The notes: generated from the sequence alone by a model not told the origin. A stretch of DNA of 64,000 nt from Rhodanobacter sp. DHG33 (GCF_014843005.1 NZ_JACYXM010000002.1:310001-374000), one strand, 5' to 3'. Positions 9,030-17,971 are shown, counted from the stretch's first letter. Made by a program: numbers and translations.

Positions 9030-9734
9030 ATGAACTGGATCGACCTCACCATACTCGGCGTGCTGGGCCTGTCGGTGCTGATCGGCCTGTTCCGTGGCCT
9101 GGTATCCGAAGTGCTGGCGCTGGTGATCTGGGTCGCCGCGTTCTGGGTGGCATCGCTGTTCGGACCGGCGGTGTCGGCGCATCTGGTGGTGATCACCATG
9201 CCCATGCTGCGGCTGGCGGCAGGCTATGCCTTGTGCTTCGTGCTGGTGCTGGTGCTGGGAGCGCTCCTGCGCTTCTTCGTGCAGCGGCTGCTGGCGAGCA
9301 CAGGCCTGTCGGGCACCGATCGCCTGTTCGGCATGGTGTTCGGGTTCGCGCGCGGTGCGCTGATCGTGTGCGTACTGGTGTTCCTGTGCCAGTTCACCAG
9401 CTTCACCCGCGAGCCGATGTGGCGGCAGTCGGTGCTGCTGCCGTCGTTCCAGAGCGCCACCATCTGGCTGAGCCAGCAGGTGCCCCCCAGCGTGCGTGAA
9501 CATCTCAATGCCTCGAGCGCGACCGAAGCCCTGCGCGATCACCTGAATCCGGCGTCGGTGTCGAGCACCTTGCGCGGGCAGCTGGATTCGCCGGCGCTGT
9601 CGAATGCCCTGCACGGAAGCCTGAATCCCGCGTCCTTGCCCGAGGCATTGCGCAGCCGGCTGCCGGCCACCATATCCACGCCGGGCGCGACGCCTGCGCC
9701 GGCCACTACCGTTTCTCCTTCGAATCACCCTTAG
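9030..9734 (+). CDS. cvpA: CvpA family inner-membrane protein
   Basis: Residues 1-160 contain four hydrophobic segments typical of CvpA ([20 protein letters not shown], then [25 protein letters not shown] and [14 protein letters not shown]). E. coli CvpA (162 residues) is needed for colicin V export and has been linked to envelope stress tolerance. Here the protein is 234 residues because of a C-terminal tail carrying four 13-residue repeats (about 159-210). It lies between the SPOR gene and purF, in conserved order, 13 bp before purF. Confidence 0.92.
   Translation: MNWIDLTILGVLGLSVLIGLFRGLVSEVLALVIWVAAFWVASLFGPAVSAHLVVITMPMLRLAAGYALCFVLVLVLGALLRFFVQRLLASTGLSGTDRLFGMVFGFARGALIVCVLVFLCQFTSFTREPMWRQSVLLPSFQSATIWLSQQVPPSVREHLNASSATEALRDHLNPASVSSTLRGQLDSPALSNALHGSLNPASLPEALRSRLPATISTPGATPAPATTVSPSNHP
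9504..9659 (+). repeat. Four 13-residue repeats in the CvpA C-terminal tail
   Basis: The reading frame repeats every 39 bases: [52 protein letters not shown]. Leucines recur at positions 1 and 10 with Asn/Asp at position 2. DNA identity between units is low, so the repeat is old or maintained at protein level. Confidence 0.75.
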
Positions 9735-9747
9735 CAGGCCATCCATC

Positions 9748-11223
9748 ATGTGCGGAATCATCGGCATCGTCGGTACCACCGAAGTGGCATCGGCGCTTTA
9801 TGACGGCCTCACGGTGCTGCAGCACCGCGGTCAGGACGCAGCCGGCATCGCCACGGTGGACGGCGCGCGGCTTCGCCTGCACAAGGGCAACGGCCTGGTG
9901 CGCGACGTGTTCAACCAGGCGGCGATGAGCCGGTTGCGCGGGCGCATCGGCATCGGCCACTGCCGTTATCCCACTGCGGGTTCGGAAGGCGCCGAGGAGG
10001 CCCAGCCGTTCTACGTCAACTCGCCTTACGGCATTGCCTTCGCGCACAACGGCAATCTGGTGAACACCGAGACGCTGCGCAAGGAGATGTTCGAGGACGA
10101 CCGCCGCCACATCAATACCGATTCGGACTCCGAGGTGCTGCTGAACGTGCTGGCGCACGAGCTGCAGATCCAGGAGCGCATGGCGCTGACGCCCGACCAT
10201 ATCTTCAAGGCCGTGGCCGGCGTGCACGAGCGCGCGCGCGGCGGCTATGCCTGCATCGCGCTGGTGCTGGGCTACGGCCTGCTGGCGTTCCGCGATCCCA
10301 ACGGCATCCGTCCGCTGGTGCTGGGCGAGCGCGTCACGGGCGAAGGCCGCGAGTACGCCGTGGCTTCGGAATCGGTGGCGCTGGACGTGCTGGGCTTCAA
10401 GCGCCTGCGCGACGTGGCGCCGGGCGAGGCGGTGTTCATCACCGACGACGGCCAGCTCTTCGCGCGTCACTGCGCGGAAAGCGTGGTGCATGCGCCGTGC
10501 ATCTTCGAATACGTGTACCTCGCGCGTCCCGATTCGATGATCGAGAACGTCTCGGTGTACAAGGCGCGCCTGCGCATGGGCCAGAAACTGGCCGAGAAGA
10601 TCCTGCGCGAACGGCCCGACCACGGCATCGACGCGGTGATTCCGATCCCCGACACCGCGCGCACCGCGGCCAGCGCGCTGGCCGAAGCGCTGGGCGTGCC
10701 GTTCCGCGAGGGCTTCGTGAAGAACCGCTACGTGGGCCGCACCTTCATCATGCCAGGGCAGGGCGACCGCGTGAAATCGGTGCGCCGCAAGCTCAATCCG
10801 GTGGAGCTGGAGTTCCGCAAGAAGAACGTGCTGCTGGTGGACGATTCCATCGTGCGCGGCACCACGTCGAAACAGATCATCCAGATGGCGCGCGATGCCG
10901 GTGCGAAGAACGTGTTCTTCGCCTCCGCCGCGCCGCCGGTGCGCTATCCCAACGTGTACGGCATCGACATGCCCTCGGCCACCGAACTGGTGGCCGCCGG
11001 CAAGACCGAACACGAAGTGCAGCAGATGCTCGGCGCCGACTGGCTGATCTATCAGGAGCTGCAGGATCTGGTGTGGGCGGTGCAGGACGGCAACGAATCG
11101 CTGAAGCATTTCGATTCCTCCTGCTTCAACGGCGAATACGTCACGGGCCTTGACCGGCATTACCTGGAGCAGATCGAGATGCTGCGCTCGGACGACGCCA
11201 AGGCCGCGCGCCGCAGCGCGTGA
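9748..11223 (+). CDS. purF: Amidophosphoribosyltransferase
   Basis: PurF makes 5-phosphoribosylamine from PRPP and glutamine, the first committed step of purine synthesis. The 491-residue protein starts MCGIIGIVG, so Cys2 becomes the N-terminal nucleophile without a propeptide, as in E. coli. The glutaminase half contains HCRYPTAGS and NGNLVNTE; the transferase half has the PRPP loop [16 protein letters not shown]. Length is close to the E. coli enzyme (505). It ends the folC-cvpA-purF cluster. Confidence 0.97.
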   Translation: MCGIIGIVGTTEVASALYDGLTVLQHRGQDAAGIATVDGARLRLHKGNGLVRDVFNQAAMSRLRGRIGIGHCRYPTAGSEGAEEAQPFYVNSPYGIAFAHNGNLVNTETLRKEMFEDDRRHINTDSDSEVLLNVLAHELQIQERMALTPDHIFKAVAGVHERARGGYACIALVLGYGLLAFRDPNGIRPLVLGERVTGEGREYAVASESVALDVLGFKRLRDVAPGEAVFITDDGQLFARHCAESVVHAPCIFEYVYLARPDSMIENVSVYKARLRMGQKLAEKILRERPDHGIDAVIPIPDTARTAASALAEALGVPFREGFVKNRYVGRTFIMPGQGDRVKSVRRKLNPVELEFRKKNVLLVDDSIVRGTTSKQIIQMARDAGAKNVFFASAAPPVRYPNVYGIDMPSATELVAAGKTEHEVQQMLGADWLIYQELQDLVWAVQDGNESLKHFDSSCFNGEYVTGLDRHYLEQIEMLRSDDAKAARRSA

Positions 11224-11232
11224 TGCCGCGTT

Positions 11233-11260
11233 GCTCCCTTTCCCTTCGGTGAGAGGGAGC
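11233..11260. repeat. Imperfect hairpin after purF
   Basis: GCTCCCTTTC (11233-11242) pairs with GAGAGGGAGC (11251-11260) with one mismatch around a TTCGG-containing loop. It looks like a dispersed intergenic hairpin of the CCCTTCGG/GAGAGGG kind; a related pattern (TCTCCC..GGGAGA) appears near 24777-24794. No T tract follows. Confidence 0.45.
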
Positions 11261-11288
11261 GTGAGGGCCGGTGCCCGCAAAAGACGTC

Positions 11289-12098
11289 ATGACCAACCTC
11301 CACGCCGCCGCCAGGCGCTGCATCGACGCCACCGATCCGGCGGAAAAGCTCCGCCTGAGCCATGCTGCATGGTCGGCCATGCAGTCGGGCGAGTTGCGTC
11401 CCGACCGCGCCGCGCCGCTGCCTGAGCCCATCGCTGCCCCCGGTCGCCCCGGCAGGCCGCAACTGGTCAGCGCCAGGCAGGTGCCGCAGCGCGGCCTGGG
11501 CAGTGCAGAAGGCCGCGCCGCCCTGGTACACGCAGTGGCGCACATCGAGTTCAACGCGATCAACCTCGCGTGGGACGCCGTCTACCGCTTTCGCGGCATG
11601 CCCGACGACTACTACCGCGATTGGGCGAGTTGCGCGCATGACGAAGCGCGCCACTTCGCGCTGCTTTCCGCACGGCTCGCCGAACTCGGCCATGCCTACG
11701 GCGACTTCGACGCCCACAACGGCTTGTGGGAAATGGCCGAGAAGACTGCGCATTCCGACACGGCGCGCATGGCCCTGGTGCCGCGGGTGCTGGAAGCGCG
11801 CGGGCTCGACGTGACGCCGGGCATGATCGAACGCCTGCGCCATGCCGGCGACGAACGCACCATCGCCGTGCTGGAAGTGATCCTGCGCGAAGAAGTGGCC
11901 CACGTTGCCGCGGGCACGCGCTGGTATCGCTGGTGCTGCGAGCGCGACGGCATCGATCCCTTCGAGCATTTCTTCGGCCTGCTGCGCGACTATCTCGGCG
12001 TCAGCCTGCGCGGTCCGTTCAATCGCCCCGCGCGGCTGGAGGCGGGCTTTGTCGAGGCCGAGCTGGATAGGCTGACGGCCCTGGCCGTGGCAAGTTGA
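11289..12098 (+). CDS. DUF455 ferritin-like protein
   Basis: The 269-residue product matches the DUF455 pattern: HIEFNAINLAWDA, HDEARHF and REEVAHV supply the Glu and His ligands of a di-iron four-helix bundle (roughly residues 75-210). The family's reaction is not established; it is related to ferritin-like and MiaE-like proteins. ATG 11289 is chosen because family members start close to LHAAARRC; a GTG at 11271 with GAGG before it would add six residues. It follows purF by 65 bp with a hairpin between. Confidence 0.85.
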   Translation: MTNLHAAARRCIDATDPAEKLRLSHAAWSAMQSGELRPDRAAPLPEPIAAPGRPGRPQLVSARQVPQRGLGSAEGRAALVHAVAHIEFNAINLAWDAVYRFRGMPDDYYRDWASCAHDEARHFALLSARLAELGHAYGDFDAHNGLWEMAEKTAHSDTARMALVPRVLEARGLDVTPGMIERLRHAGDERTIAVLEVILREEVAHVAAGTRWYRWCCERDGIDPFEHFFGLLRDYLGVSLRGPFNRPARLEAGFVEAELDRLTALAVAS

Positions 12099-12267
12099 GG
12101 CAGTGGGCCCGTTCCACTTGCGGCGCGTTGCCTTTTATCGCTAGCTTGGGATGCCGCCCGGGATGAACGGGATGCTGGCATGGTCCAGCGGGCGGTGACA
12201 GGGGGAGCTGCCTTATCGACATGGTGGGCAGTATTCCCATTCCAGAGGGATATCTAAGGAGGGGAAC

Positions 12268-12663
12268 ATGACGATCATTGGACGCGCAGGCCGCCGCTTG
12301 CGTGCGATTCGCAGCGGACGCATGGCGTTCCGCCTGGCATCGATTGCGGGCTTGGCGATAGCAGGCGGTATGTTGTCGCTGCCTGCGGGAGCGCAAAGCA
12401 CCACGGCACACATCTTCGGCCAGGCGCCTGCCGGCGAAACCGTTGTCGCGCAAAGCAACAACGGCTTCCATCGCCACGCCACCGTCGATGCCGATGGGCA
12501 TTACAACCTGTTCAATCTGTCTTTGTCGGTTTACACGGTGTCCTTGCTGAAGGATGGCAAGGCCGTCGATACGCGCACCAACATTCCGCTGACGGCGGGG
12601 CGTGGCGCGGAAGTGGATTTCGCTTGCCCGAACGATCACTGCGCTGCGGCATCGGGTAGTTGA
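12268..12663 (+). CDS. Small secreted protein resembling a TonB-receptor N-terminal extension
   Basis: The 131-residue product has a twin-arginine-containing signal peptide (about residues 1-43, cleavage after LPAGA) and a single beta-rich domain. Residues about 44-120 line up with residues 40-115 of the TonB-dependent receptor at 62299: both have GF-x-R, VD-x-x-G-x-Y, YTV-x-L-x-x-DGK-x-V and RTNI in the same order. The domain is of the carboxypeptidase regulatory-like type. It ends with two cysteines (FACPNDHC). AAGGAGG seven bases before ATG gives strong translation. A terminator follows, so it is probably monocistronic. Function unknown. Confidence 0.75.
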   Translation: MTIIGRAGRRLRAIRSGRMAFRLASIAGLAIAGGMLSLPAGAQSTTAHIFGQAPAGETVVAQSNNGFHRHATVDADGHYNLFNLSLSVYTVSLLKDGKAVDTRTNIPLTAGRGAEVDFACPNDHCAAASGS

Positions 12664-12705
12664 TGCGTTCGTTCTGCAGGGTCGATGACCGCTGCTTTCA
12701 GGAAG

Positions 12706-12740
12706 CGAAAACGGCCGCCCATGAGGCGGCCGTTTTCGTT
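12706..12740 (+). terminator. Intrinsic terminator
   Basis: A 14-bp stem (12706-12719 with 12725-12738) with a CATGA loop, with the right arm ending TTTTCGTT, closes the small secreted protein transcription unit. The left arm's AAAA makes it usable in both directions. Confidence 0.85.
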
Positions 12741-13089
12741 GAACCCTTGGGCGGGAGGCAAGAAACGCGGTGGCCAAATCTACGATGCAGAATGGCAGGG
12801 GCAATGCGCGTTCAGACGAGCTAGCTGCGAATGGTCACGCCGCCGCGTCTATTGAGAGACGAAACTGCAGCCTATTTTGAACACCGGATGCTCATGTTGC
12901 TGAATATTCGCCGGCACCCGGTTTGACAGCAGCATCCCGGCTCACGAGGATGGGTTGGCGTCGCGCAGACGGCGCTCCCTCCGCGACGGCCCTGGCCATT
13001 TCATTGCAGGCACCGCGCCTCGGTCTGATGTCTTCCCCTTGACTGAATCGCTTGCCGTCGCGCTTCCATCCCCACGAGGAGGAGACGAC
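12741..13089. other. Non-coding gap of about 350 bp
   Basis: No convincing ORF or RNA gene was found. TTGACA (12923-12928) and TTGACT (13039-13044) could be -35 elements, but neither has a good -10 at 16-18 bp. The stretch ends in the strong AGGAGGAG ribosome site of the next gene. Confidence 0.5.
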
Positions 13090-13611
13090 ATGAAACAGGC
13101 CATTACTTTCATTCTTCCGGCCATGCTGTTGGCCTTCAGCGGCGTGCAGGCCCAGATGGTGCCTGCGCAGCAATCTCCGCCGCAGCAGCCGCAACAGATG
13201 CCGCAGCAGCAACCGCAGCCAGAGCCGCAGCAACAACAACCGCAGACGATGCCGCAGTCGGGGCCGGCATCGGCCGAGCAGACGACGAGCTGCGGCAACG
13301 TGGCGAACAAGGCGATCACGGCCATGAATCAGGGCGACTTCAAGGGGGCGACGAAATCGTTCGACCCCGAGCACAAGCCCGACAGCGACAAGTTGCAGCA
13401 GGCCTGGGGTTCGCTGACGAAGCAGTACGGCAACGCCAAGTCGGTCGGCGGCGCGGCCAAGGGCCAGATGATGCAGGGCTATACCGTCGTGCTGGTTCCG
13501 ATGCAGTTCGACAAGGGGCAGGTGGGGGCCGAGGCTGCCTGCAGCGCGAACGGGCAGCTGGAGATGCTGCGTTTCGGCCTCATGCCGAATGCCGCGGCTT
13601 CGAAGACTTGA
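13090..13611 (+). CDS. Secreted Gln/Pro-rich protein, DUF3887-like
   Basis: The 173-residue product has a signal peptide ending GVQAQ (about residue 21), then a low-complexity Pro/Gln stretch (about 22-65), then a folded domain (about 68-165). That domain contains AITAMNQGDFKGATKSFD, LQQAWGSLTKQYG and a closing strand region, reminiscent of DUF3887/NTF2-like periplasmic domains. AGGAGGAG precedes ATG 13090. It is flanked by terminators and stands alone. The role is unknown; the family assignment is tentative. Confidence 0.7.
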   Translation: MKQAITFILPAMLLAFSGVQAQMVPAQQSPPQQPQQMPQQQPQPEPQQQQPQTMPQSGPASAEQTTSCGNVANKAITAMNQGDFKGATKSFDPEHKPDSDKLQQAWGSLTKQYGNAKSVGGAAKGQMMQGYTVVLVPMQFDKGQVGAEAACSANGQLEMLRFGLMPNAAASKT

Positions 13612-13671
13612 GGGGATGCTGCCCCGCGATCTGATTCGAGCGTGTTAGCACGTGCGAGGTCCTGGAAAGCA

Positions 13672-13697
13672 AAAAGCCGCCCGAAAGGGCGGCTTTT
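13672..13697. terminator. Bidirectional intrinsic terminator
   Basis: An 11-bp stem AAAAGCCGCCC (13672-13682) pairs with 13687-13697 around a GAAA tetraloop. T tracts exist on both strands, so it can end the DUF3887-like gene (plus) and tRNA-Pro (minus). Confidence 0.9.
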
Positions 13698-13732
13698 CTG
13701 TTCCGGAGGCCGATGGACTCGGGAATTTGTAC

Positions 13733-13809
13733 TGGTCGGGGAGACAGGATTTGAACCTGCGACTTCTACGTCCCGAACGTAGCGCTCTACCAGGCTGAGC
13801 TACACCCCG
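13733..13809 (-). tRNA. tRNA-Pro (anticodon CGG)
   Basis: Read on the minus strand the 77-nt gene has a CGGGG/CCCCG acceptor stem, D arm AGCTCAGCCTGGTAGAGC, anticodon stem CTACG/CGTAG with loop TTCGGGA (anticodon CGG), T arm CAGGTTCAAATCCTG and an encoded CCA (13733-13735). The layout matches E. coli tRNA-Pro(CGG). Confidence 0.96.
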
Positions 13810-13976
13810 TGGGAGCCGCGTATCTTAATGACGGCGGGAAAGCTTGGCAACAGTTTCCGCATCCGGCGCAAAGCCGGGGCGGCGGCTGCGGCCGATGGAT
13901 GGCCATCTGTTAATCTTGAAGGCTGCCGCGTGTCGGTTCGACCGATGGCCTGTTCTCCCCGTCCACAGAGGTTTTC

Positions 13977-15350
13977 ATGGCGCTTACCCCGGCCCGCACC
14001 ATGCCTGGCGTGCTCGAGCTGCTGCCGCTCGACCAGGTCGCGTTCCAGCGCATGCTCGATACCATCCGCCGCAACTACGAGCGCTTCGGTTTCCTGCCGG
14101 TGGAAACGCCGGCGATCGAATACGCCGACGTGCTGCTGACCAAGACCGGCGGCGAGACCGAGCGGCAGGTGTATTTCGTGCAGTCGACCGGTTCGCTGGA
14201 GCAGGGAGAGAAGCCCGAGCTGGCGCTGCGCTTCGACCTCACCGTGCCGCTGGCGCGCTACGTGGCCGAGCACGAGCGCGACCTGAGCTTCCCGTTCCGC
14301 CGCTACCAGATGCAGCGCGTGTACCGCGGCGAGCGCGCGCAGCGCGGCCGCTTCCGCGAGTTCTACCAGTGCGACATCGACGTGATCGGCAAGGACAGCC
14401 TGTCGATCCGCTACGACGCCGAACTACCGGCGGTGATCTACAGCGTGTTCCGCGAACTGGCCATCGGCCCGTTCACCATCCAGCTCAACAACCGCAAGCT
14501 GATGCGCGGCTATTTCGAGAGCCTGGGCGTGGCCGATGCCGAGCAGCAGATGCTGGTGCTGCGCGAAGTGGACAAGCTGGACAAGCGCGGCGCCGACTAC
14601 GTGCGCGATACGCTCACCGGCGAGGGTTTCGGCCTTGCGCCGGAGGCGGTGGAGAAGATCCTCGCCTTCGTGCAGGTGCGCTCCACCTCGCTGCAGGATG
14701 CTTTCGACCGGCTCGACGCGCTGGGCGCCGGTCCCGAGGCGCTGGAGCAGGGCCGTGCGGAACTGAAGGAAGTGCTGGGCCTGATCCATGCGCTCGGCGT
14801 GCCGGAGACGCATTACGCGCTCAACCTGTCGATCGCGCGCGGCCTCGACTACTACACCGGCACGGTCTACGAGACCACGCTCAACGAGCATCCGCAGATC
14901 GGCTCGATCTGCTCTGGCGGCCGCTACGAGAACCTTGCCGGCCAGTACACCAAGTCGCACCTGCCCGGTGTGGGCATCTCCATCGGCCTCAGCCGCCTGT
15001 ACTGGCAGTTGCGCGAAGCCGGCCTCGTCGCCACGGCGCAGAGCACGGTGGACGTGTTGGTCACGCAGATGGACGAGGCGCAGTTGCCGGCCTATCTCGC
15101 GCTGGCCGGCGAACTGCGCGCCGCCGGCATCGCCACCGAGGCGGTGCTGGAAGCCGGCAAGCTGGGCAAGCAGTTCAAGTACGCCGACCGCGCCGGCATC
15201 CGCTTCGCCGTGGTGCTGGGCGAGGATGAGCTGGCCAAGGGCGTGGTGACGGTGAAGGACCTGCGCCGCGGCGACCAGTTCGAAGTGGCGCGCGCCGAAC
15301 TGGTCAAGACGTTGCGGGTGGAGCTGGAGCAGGCCGCGGCGATGGGCTGA
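13977..15350 (+). CDS. hisS: Histidine--tRNA ligase
   Basis: HisS charges tRNA-His. The 457-residue product has class II motif 2 ([14 protein letters not shown]), the substrate segment [11 protein letters not shown], the histidine-A motif [13 protein letters not shown] and a C-terminal anticodon-binding domain (about 355-455). It is somewhat longer than E. coli HisS (424). ATG 13977 gives the start [17 protein letters not shown], fitting the class's pre-motif-1 region. The upstream gap holds tRNA-Pro on the other strand. It runs into the ammonia-lyase gene 60 bp later. Confidence 0.95.
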   Translation: MALTPARTMPGVLELLPLDQVAFQRMLDTIRRNYERFGFLPVETPAIEYADVLLTKTGGETERQVYFVQSTGSLEQGEKPELALRFDLTVPLARYVAEHERDLSFPFRRYQMQRVYRGERAQRGRFREFYQCDIDVIGKDSLSIRYDAELPAVIYSVFRELAIGPFTIQLNNRKLMRGYFESLGVADAEQQMLVLREVDKLDKRGADYVRDTLTGEGFGLAPEAVEKILAFVQVRSTSLQDAFDRLDALGAGPEALEQGRAELKEVLGLIHALGVPETHYALNLSIARGLDYYTGTVYETTLNEHPQIGSICSGGRYENLAGQYTKSHLPGVGISIGLSRLYWQLREAGLVATAQSTVDVLVTQMDEAQLPAYLALAGELRAAGIATEAVLEAGKLGKQFKYADRAGIRFAVVLGEDELAKGVVTVKDLRRGDQFEVARAELVKTLRVELEQAAAMG

Positions 15351-15410
15351 TGTCCGTCGCCGTCGCATCCCGGAATGCGGCAGTCATTGCATGAACCTGT
15401 TGGAGCATTT

Positions 15411-17312
15411 GTGAGCAAAACCATTCTTCTCGACGGCAGCAGCCTCTCACGGGCGCAGCTGGTGGCCGTGGCACGCGACGGCGCCAAGGTGGCGCTGGAC
15501 GCGAAACAGCTGGCGCGCGTGCAGCGCGCGGCGGACTTCCTTGCCGACAAGGTCAATTGCGGCGAACCGACCTATGGCGTCACCACCGGCTTCGGCAGCA
15601 ATGCCGACAAGCTGCTGGGTGCGCACCGCGTGCGCGACGAGCTGCCGGGCAGCCGCACCGAGGTACCGGAAGGCACGCTGCTGGAAGAGCTGCAGCACAA
15701 CCTCATCACCACCCACGCGGTGTGCGTGGGCAAGCCGTTCGGCGCGGACGTGGTGCGCGCGATGCTCGCCATCCGCATCAACACCCTGATGCGCGGGCAT
15801 TCCGGCATCCGCGTGTCCACGCTGGAAGCGCTGGCCGCCATGCTCAATGCGGGCGTGGTGCCGGTGGTGCCGGGGAAGGGCTCGGTGGGCGCCAGCGGCG
15901 ACCTCGCGCCGCTCTCGCACCTGGCTATCGTGCTGCTGGGCGGCGGCGAAGCGTTCTACGAAGGCGAGCGTCTGCCGGGCGGCGAGGCGCTGAAGCGCGC
16001 GGGCCTGGAGCCCGTGCGCCTGTCGTTCAAGGAAGGCTTGGCGCTCAACAACGGTACTGCGCAGATGCTGGCCACCGGCACGCTGGCGCTGCACGACCTG
16101 GAACGCCTGCTCGATGCCGCCGATCTCGCCGCGGCGATGACGCTGGACGCCTTCGCCGGCCGCAGCGGCGCGCTGCGGCCCGAAGTGCACGAGCTGCGTC
16201 CGCATCCGGGGCAGGTCGCGGTAGCCGCGCATGTGCGCGAAGTGCTGCAGGGCTCGACCCTGGTCGACATCCCCTACCACCTCGTGCCGCGCTTCAAGCC
16301 GTGGACGGTCGAGGCATGGAGCGAGCCGGACGACCAGGCGCTCAGCTTCGACATCGGCTGGGACTGGGTGCCGACCAACCAGCGCCATGGCCGCGAGGCG
16401 TTCTACGCGCGCTTCCTGCCGTTCAAGGGCGGCAAGAAACATCAGCCGCAGGACGCCTACTGCCTGCGCTGCATGCCGCAGGTGCACGGTGCGGTGCGCG
16501 ACGCGTGGGCGCAGGCCTGCCGCGTGTTCGACATCGAATTGAACGCGGTCACCGACAACCCGCTGATCTTCCCCGATGCCGAAGGCGCCCGTTTCATCGA
16601 GGAGCAGGTGATTTCCGCCGGCCACTTCCACGGCATGCCGCTGGCGCTGGCGATGAGCTACGTGAAGGCGGCGATCCCGGTGCTGGCCTCGATCTCCGAG
16701 CGCCGCCTCAACAAGCTGGTCGATCCGGCCACCAACGACGGCCTGCCGGCCTTCCTCAGCGGCAACGAGGACGGCACCGACTCCGGCTTCATGATCGTGC
16801 AGTACACCGCCGCGGCGCTGGTCAACGACCTCGCCACCCGCGCGCATCCGGCCAGCGTGTATTCGGTGCCGACCAGCGCGAACGCCGAGGACCATGTCTC
16901 GATGGGCGCCAACGAGGCGCGCCACGTGCTGGAGATGATCGAAGACCTCGGCCACGTGATCGCGCTGGAGCTGTATACCGCCGCGCAGGCACTGGACTAT
17001 CGCCAGGAAATGCTCAACGCCGCGCGCCGCCTCGCCCAGCGCGGCGGCTGGCAGGCGCTGGCGGCCAAGGTGTCCAACGCGCCGCGCGAAGGCCAGCCGC
17101 ACCACGAGCAGTTCGTCGCCGAGGCGCGCCAGCTGGCCGAGGCGCTGGCCGCCAGCAGCGATTTCCACGCCGGCACCGACGTGCGCCGTGCCCACGCCAC
17201 GCTGCGCAAGAGCATCGCCTTCCTGCACCGCGACCGCGCGCTGGACGGCGACGTGCGCACCATCTGCGAACTCGTGCGCCAGGGTGTCTTCCACCCCGCG
17301 CATGCGGCCTGA
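15411..17312 (+). CDS. Histidine ammonia-lyase-like enzyme, enlarged
   Basis: The protein belongs to the MIO aromatic amino acid lyase family: the self-forming cofactor triad Ala161-Ser162-Gly163 lies in GSVGASGDLAPLSHLA, with TYGVTTGFG upstream and SVPTSANAEDHVSMG downstream. The specificity pair reads Thr-His (ITTHAVCVG), close to Ser-His of histidine lyases and unlike His-Leu or Phe-Leu of tyrosine or phenylalanine lyases, so histidine to urocanate is the best guess. At 633 residues it is about 120 longer than HutH; roughly 60 extra residues (about 285-345) precede QDAYCLRCMPQV. Start GTG 15411 has TTGGAG upstream. No other hut genes are adjacent. Confidence 0.8.
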   Translation: MSKTILLDGSSLSRAQLVAVARDGAKVALDAKQLARVQRAADFLADKVNCGEPTYGVTTGFGSNADKLLGAHRVRDELPGSRTEVPEGTLLEELQHNLITTHAVCVGKPFGADVVRAMLAIRINTLMRGHSGIRVSTLEALAAMLNAGVVPVVPGKGSVGASGDLAPLSHLAIVLLGGGEAFYEGERLPGGEALKRAGLEPVRLSFKEGLALNNGTAQMLATGTLALHDLERLLDAADLAAAMTLDAFAGRSGALRPEVHELRPHPGQVAVAAHVREVLQGSTLVDIPYHLVPRFKPWTVEAWSEPDDQALSFDIGWDWVPTNQRHGREAFYARFLPFKGGKKHQPQDAYCLRCMPQVHGAVRDAWAQACRVFDIELNAVTDNPLIFPDAEGARFIEEQVISAGHFHGMPLALAMSYVKAAIPVLASISERRLNKLVDPATNDGLPAFLSGNEDGTDSGFMIVQYTAAALVNDLATRAHPASVYSVPTSANAEDHVSMGANEARHVLEMIEDLGHVIALELYTAAQALDYRQEMLNAARRLAQRGGWQALAAKVSNAPREGQPHHEQFVAEARQLAEALAASSDFHAGTDVRRAHATLRKSIAFLHRDRALDGDVRTICELVRQGVFHPAHAA

Positions 17313-17327
17313 CCCTAGGAGTTACCC

Positions 17328-17729
17328 ATGAGCCTGATCCAGACCCCGGTGTCCTACGGCGAGCTGATCGACAAGATCACCATTCTCGAAATCAAGTCGC
17401 AACGCATCGGCGATCCCGCCAAGCTGGCCAACGTGCGCACCGAGCTCGATCTGCTCAATGCGACGTGGATGTCGCACCCCGCCTCGAAGACCGACATCCG
17501 CGACGAACGCGCACGCCTGCTCGCGGTGAACGAAGCGCTGTGGGTGATCGAAGACGATATCCGCCTCAAGGAAAAGGCGCAGGCCTTCGATGCCGAGTTC
17601 ATCGAACTGGCGCGCTCGGTGTATTTCAGGAACGACGAGCGCGCGGCGGTGAAGCGCGAGATCAACGTGAAGCTCGGCTCGCAGCTGGTCGAAGAGAAGT
17701 CGTACCAGGACTACCGCGCCGGCGCCTGA
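17328..17729 (+). CDS. DUF6165 family protein
   Basis: The 133-residue soluble protein begins MSLIQTPVSYGELIDKITIL and is mostly charged helix (ELDLLNATW, DERARLLAVNEALWVIEDDI, DERAAVKREINVKL). The SYGELIDKITILEIK start is the mark of DUF6165, whose function is not established. GGAG lies eight bases before the ATG, and the gene begins 16 bp after the ammonia-lyase, so the two are probably co-transcribed. No signal peptide or membrane segment. Confidence 0.8.
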   Translation: MSLIQTPVSYGELIDKITILEIKSQRIGDPAKLANVRTELDLLNATWMSHPASKTDIRDERARLLAVNEALWVIEDDIRLKEKAQAFDAEFIELARSVYFRNDERAAVKREINVKLGSQLVEEKSYQDYRAGA

Positions 17730-17788
17730 AGCAGTGCCAATGCGCGGCTGAGCCGTGTCGCACCCATAAGCATCCCACGCCCATGTTT

Positions 17789-17818
17789 CTGCACGATCCG
17801 GAAGACCGGATCGTGCAG
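17789..17818. repeat. Perfect 13-bp inverted repeat after the DUF6165 gene
   Basis: CTGCACGATCCGG (17789-17801) pairs exactly with 17806-17818 around an AAGA loop. Neither strand has a following T tract, so it is not a standard intrinsic terminator. It may protect the mRNA 3' end or be a dispersed palindrome. Confidence 0.6.
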
Positions 17819-17953
17819 GCGGCGGATCGTGTCTCGGATGCCGCTCGCCGGCGCCTGTGTCCGGAAACCGCGATGCACCCTTGCCGGTGCGTCCTCCGCG
17901 ATGCTGCTCTGCAACTGGATTCCCGGCAGGCCCTGGGATAGATTCCGGTCTTT

Positions 17954-17971
17954 CTTTAGATCGATCTAAAG
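17954..17971. promoter_or_regulatory. 18-bp perfect palindrome, candidate LacI-type operator for GH92
   Basis: CTTTAGATCGATCTAAAG is a perfect dyad with a central CG, 32 bases before the GH92 start. LacI-family operators are typically about 18 bp with a central CG, and carbohydrate genes of Xanthomonadales are often under LacI-type repressors. No such regulator gene lies in the window. Confidence 0.55.

Noticed and set aside
15447-17303. A 618-codon minus-strand frame opposite the ammonia-lyase
   Set aside because: Antisense shadow; the plus-strand protein has all catalytic motifs.
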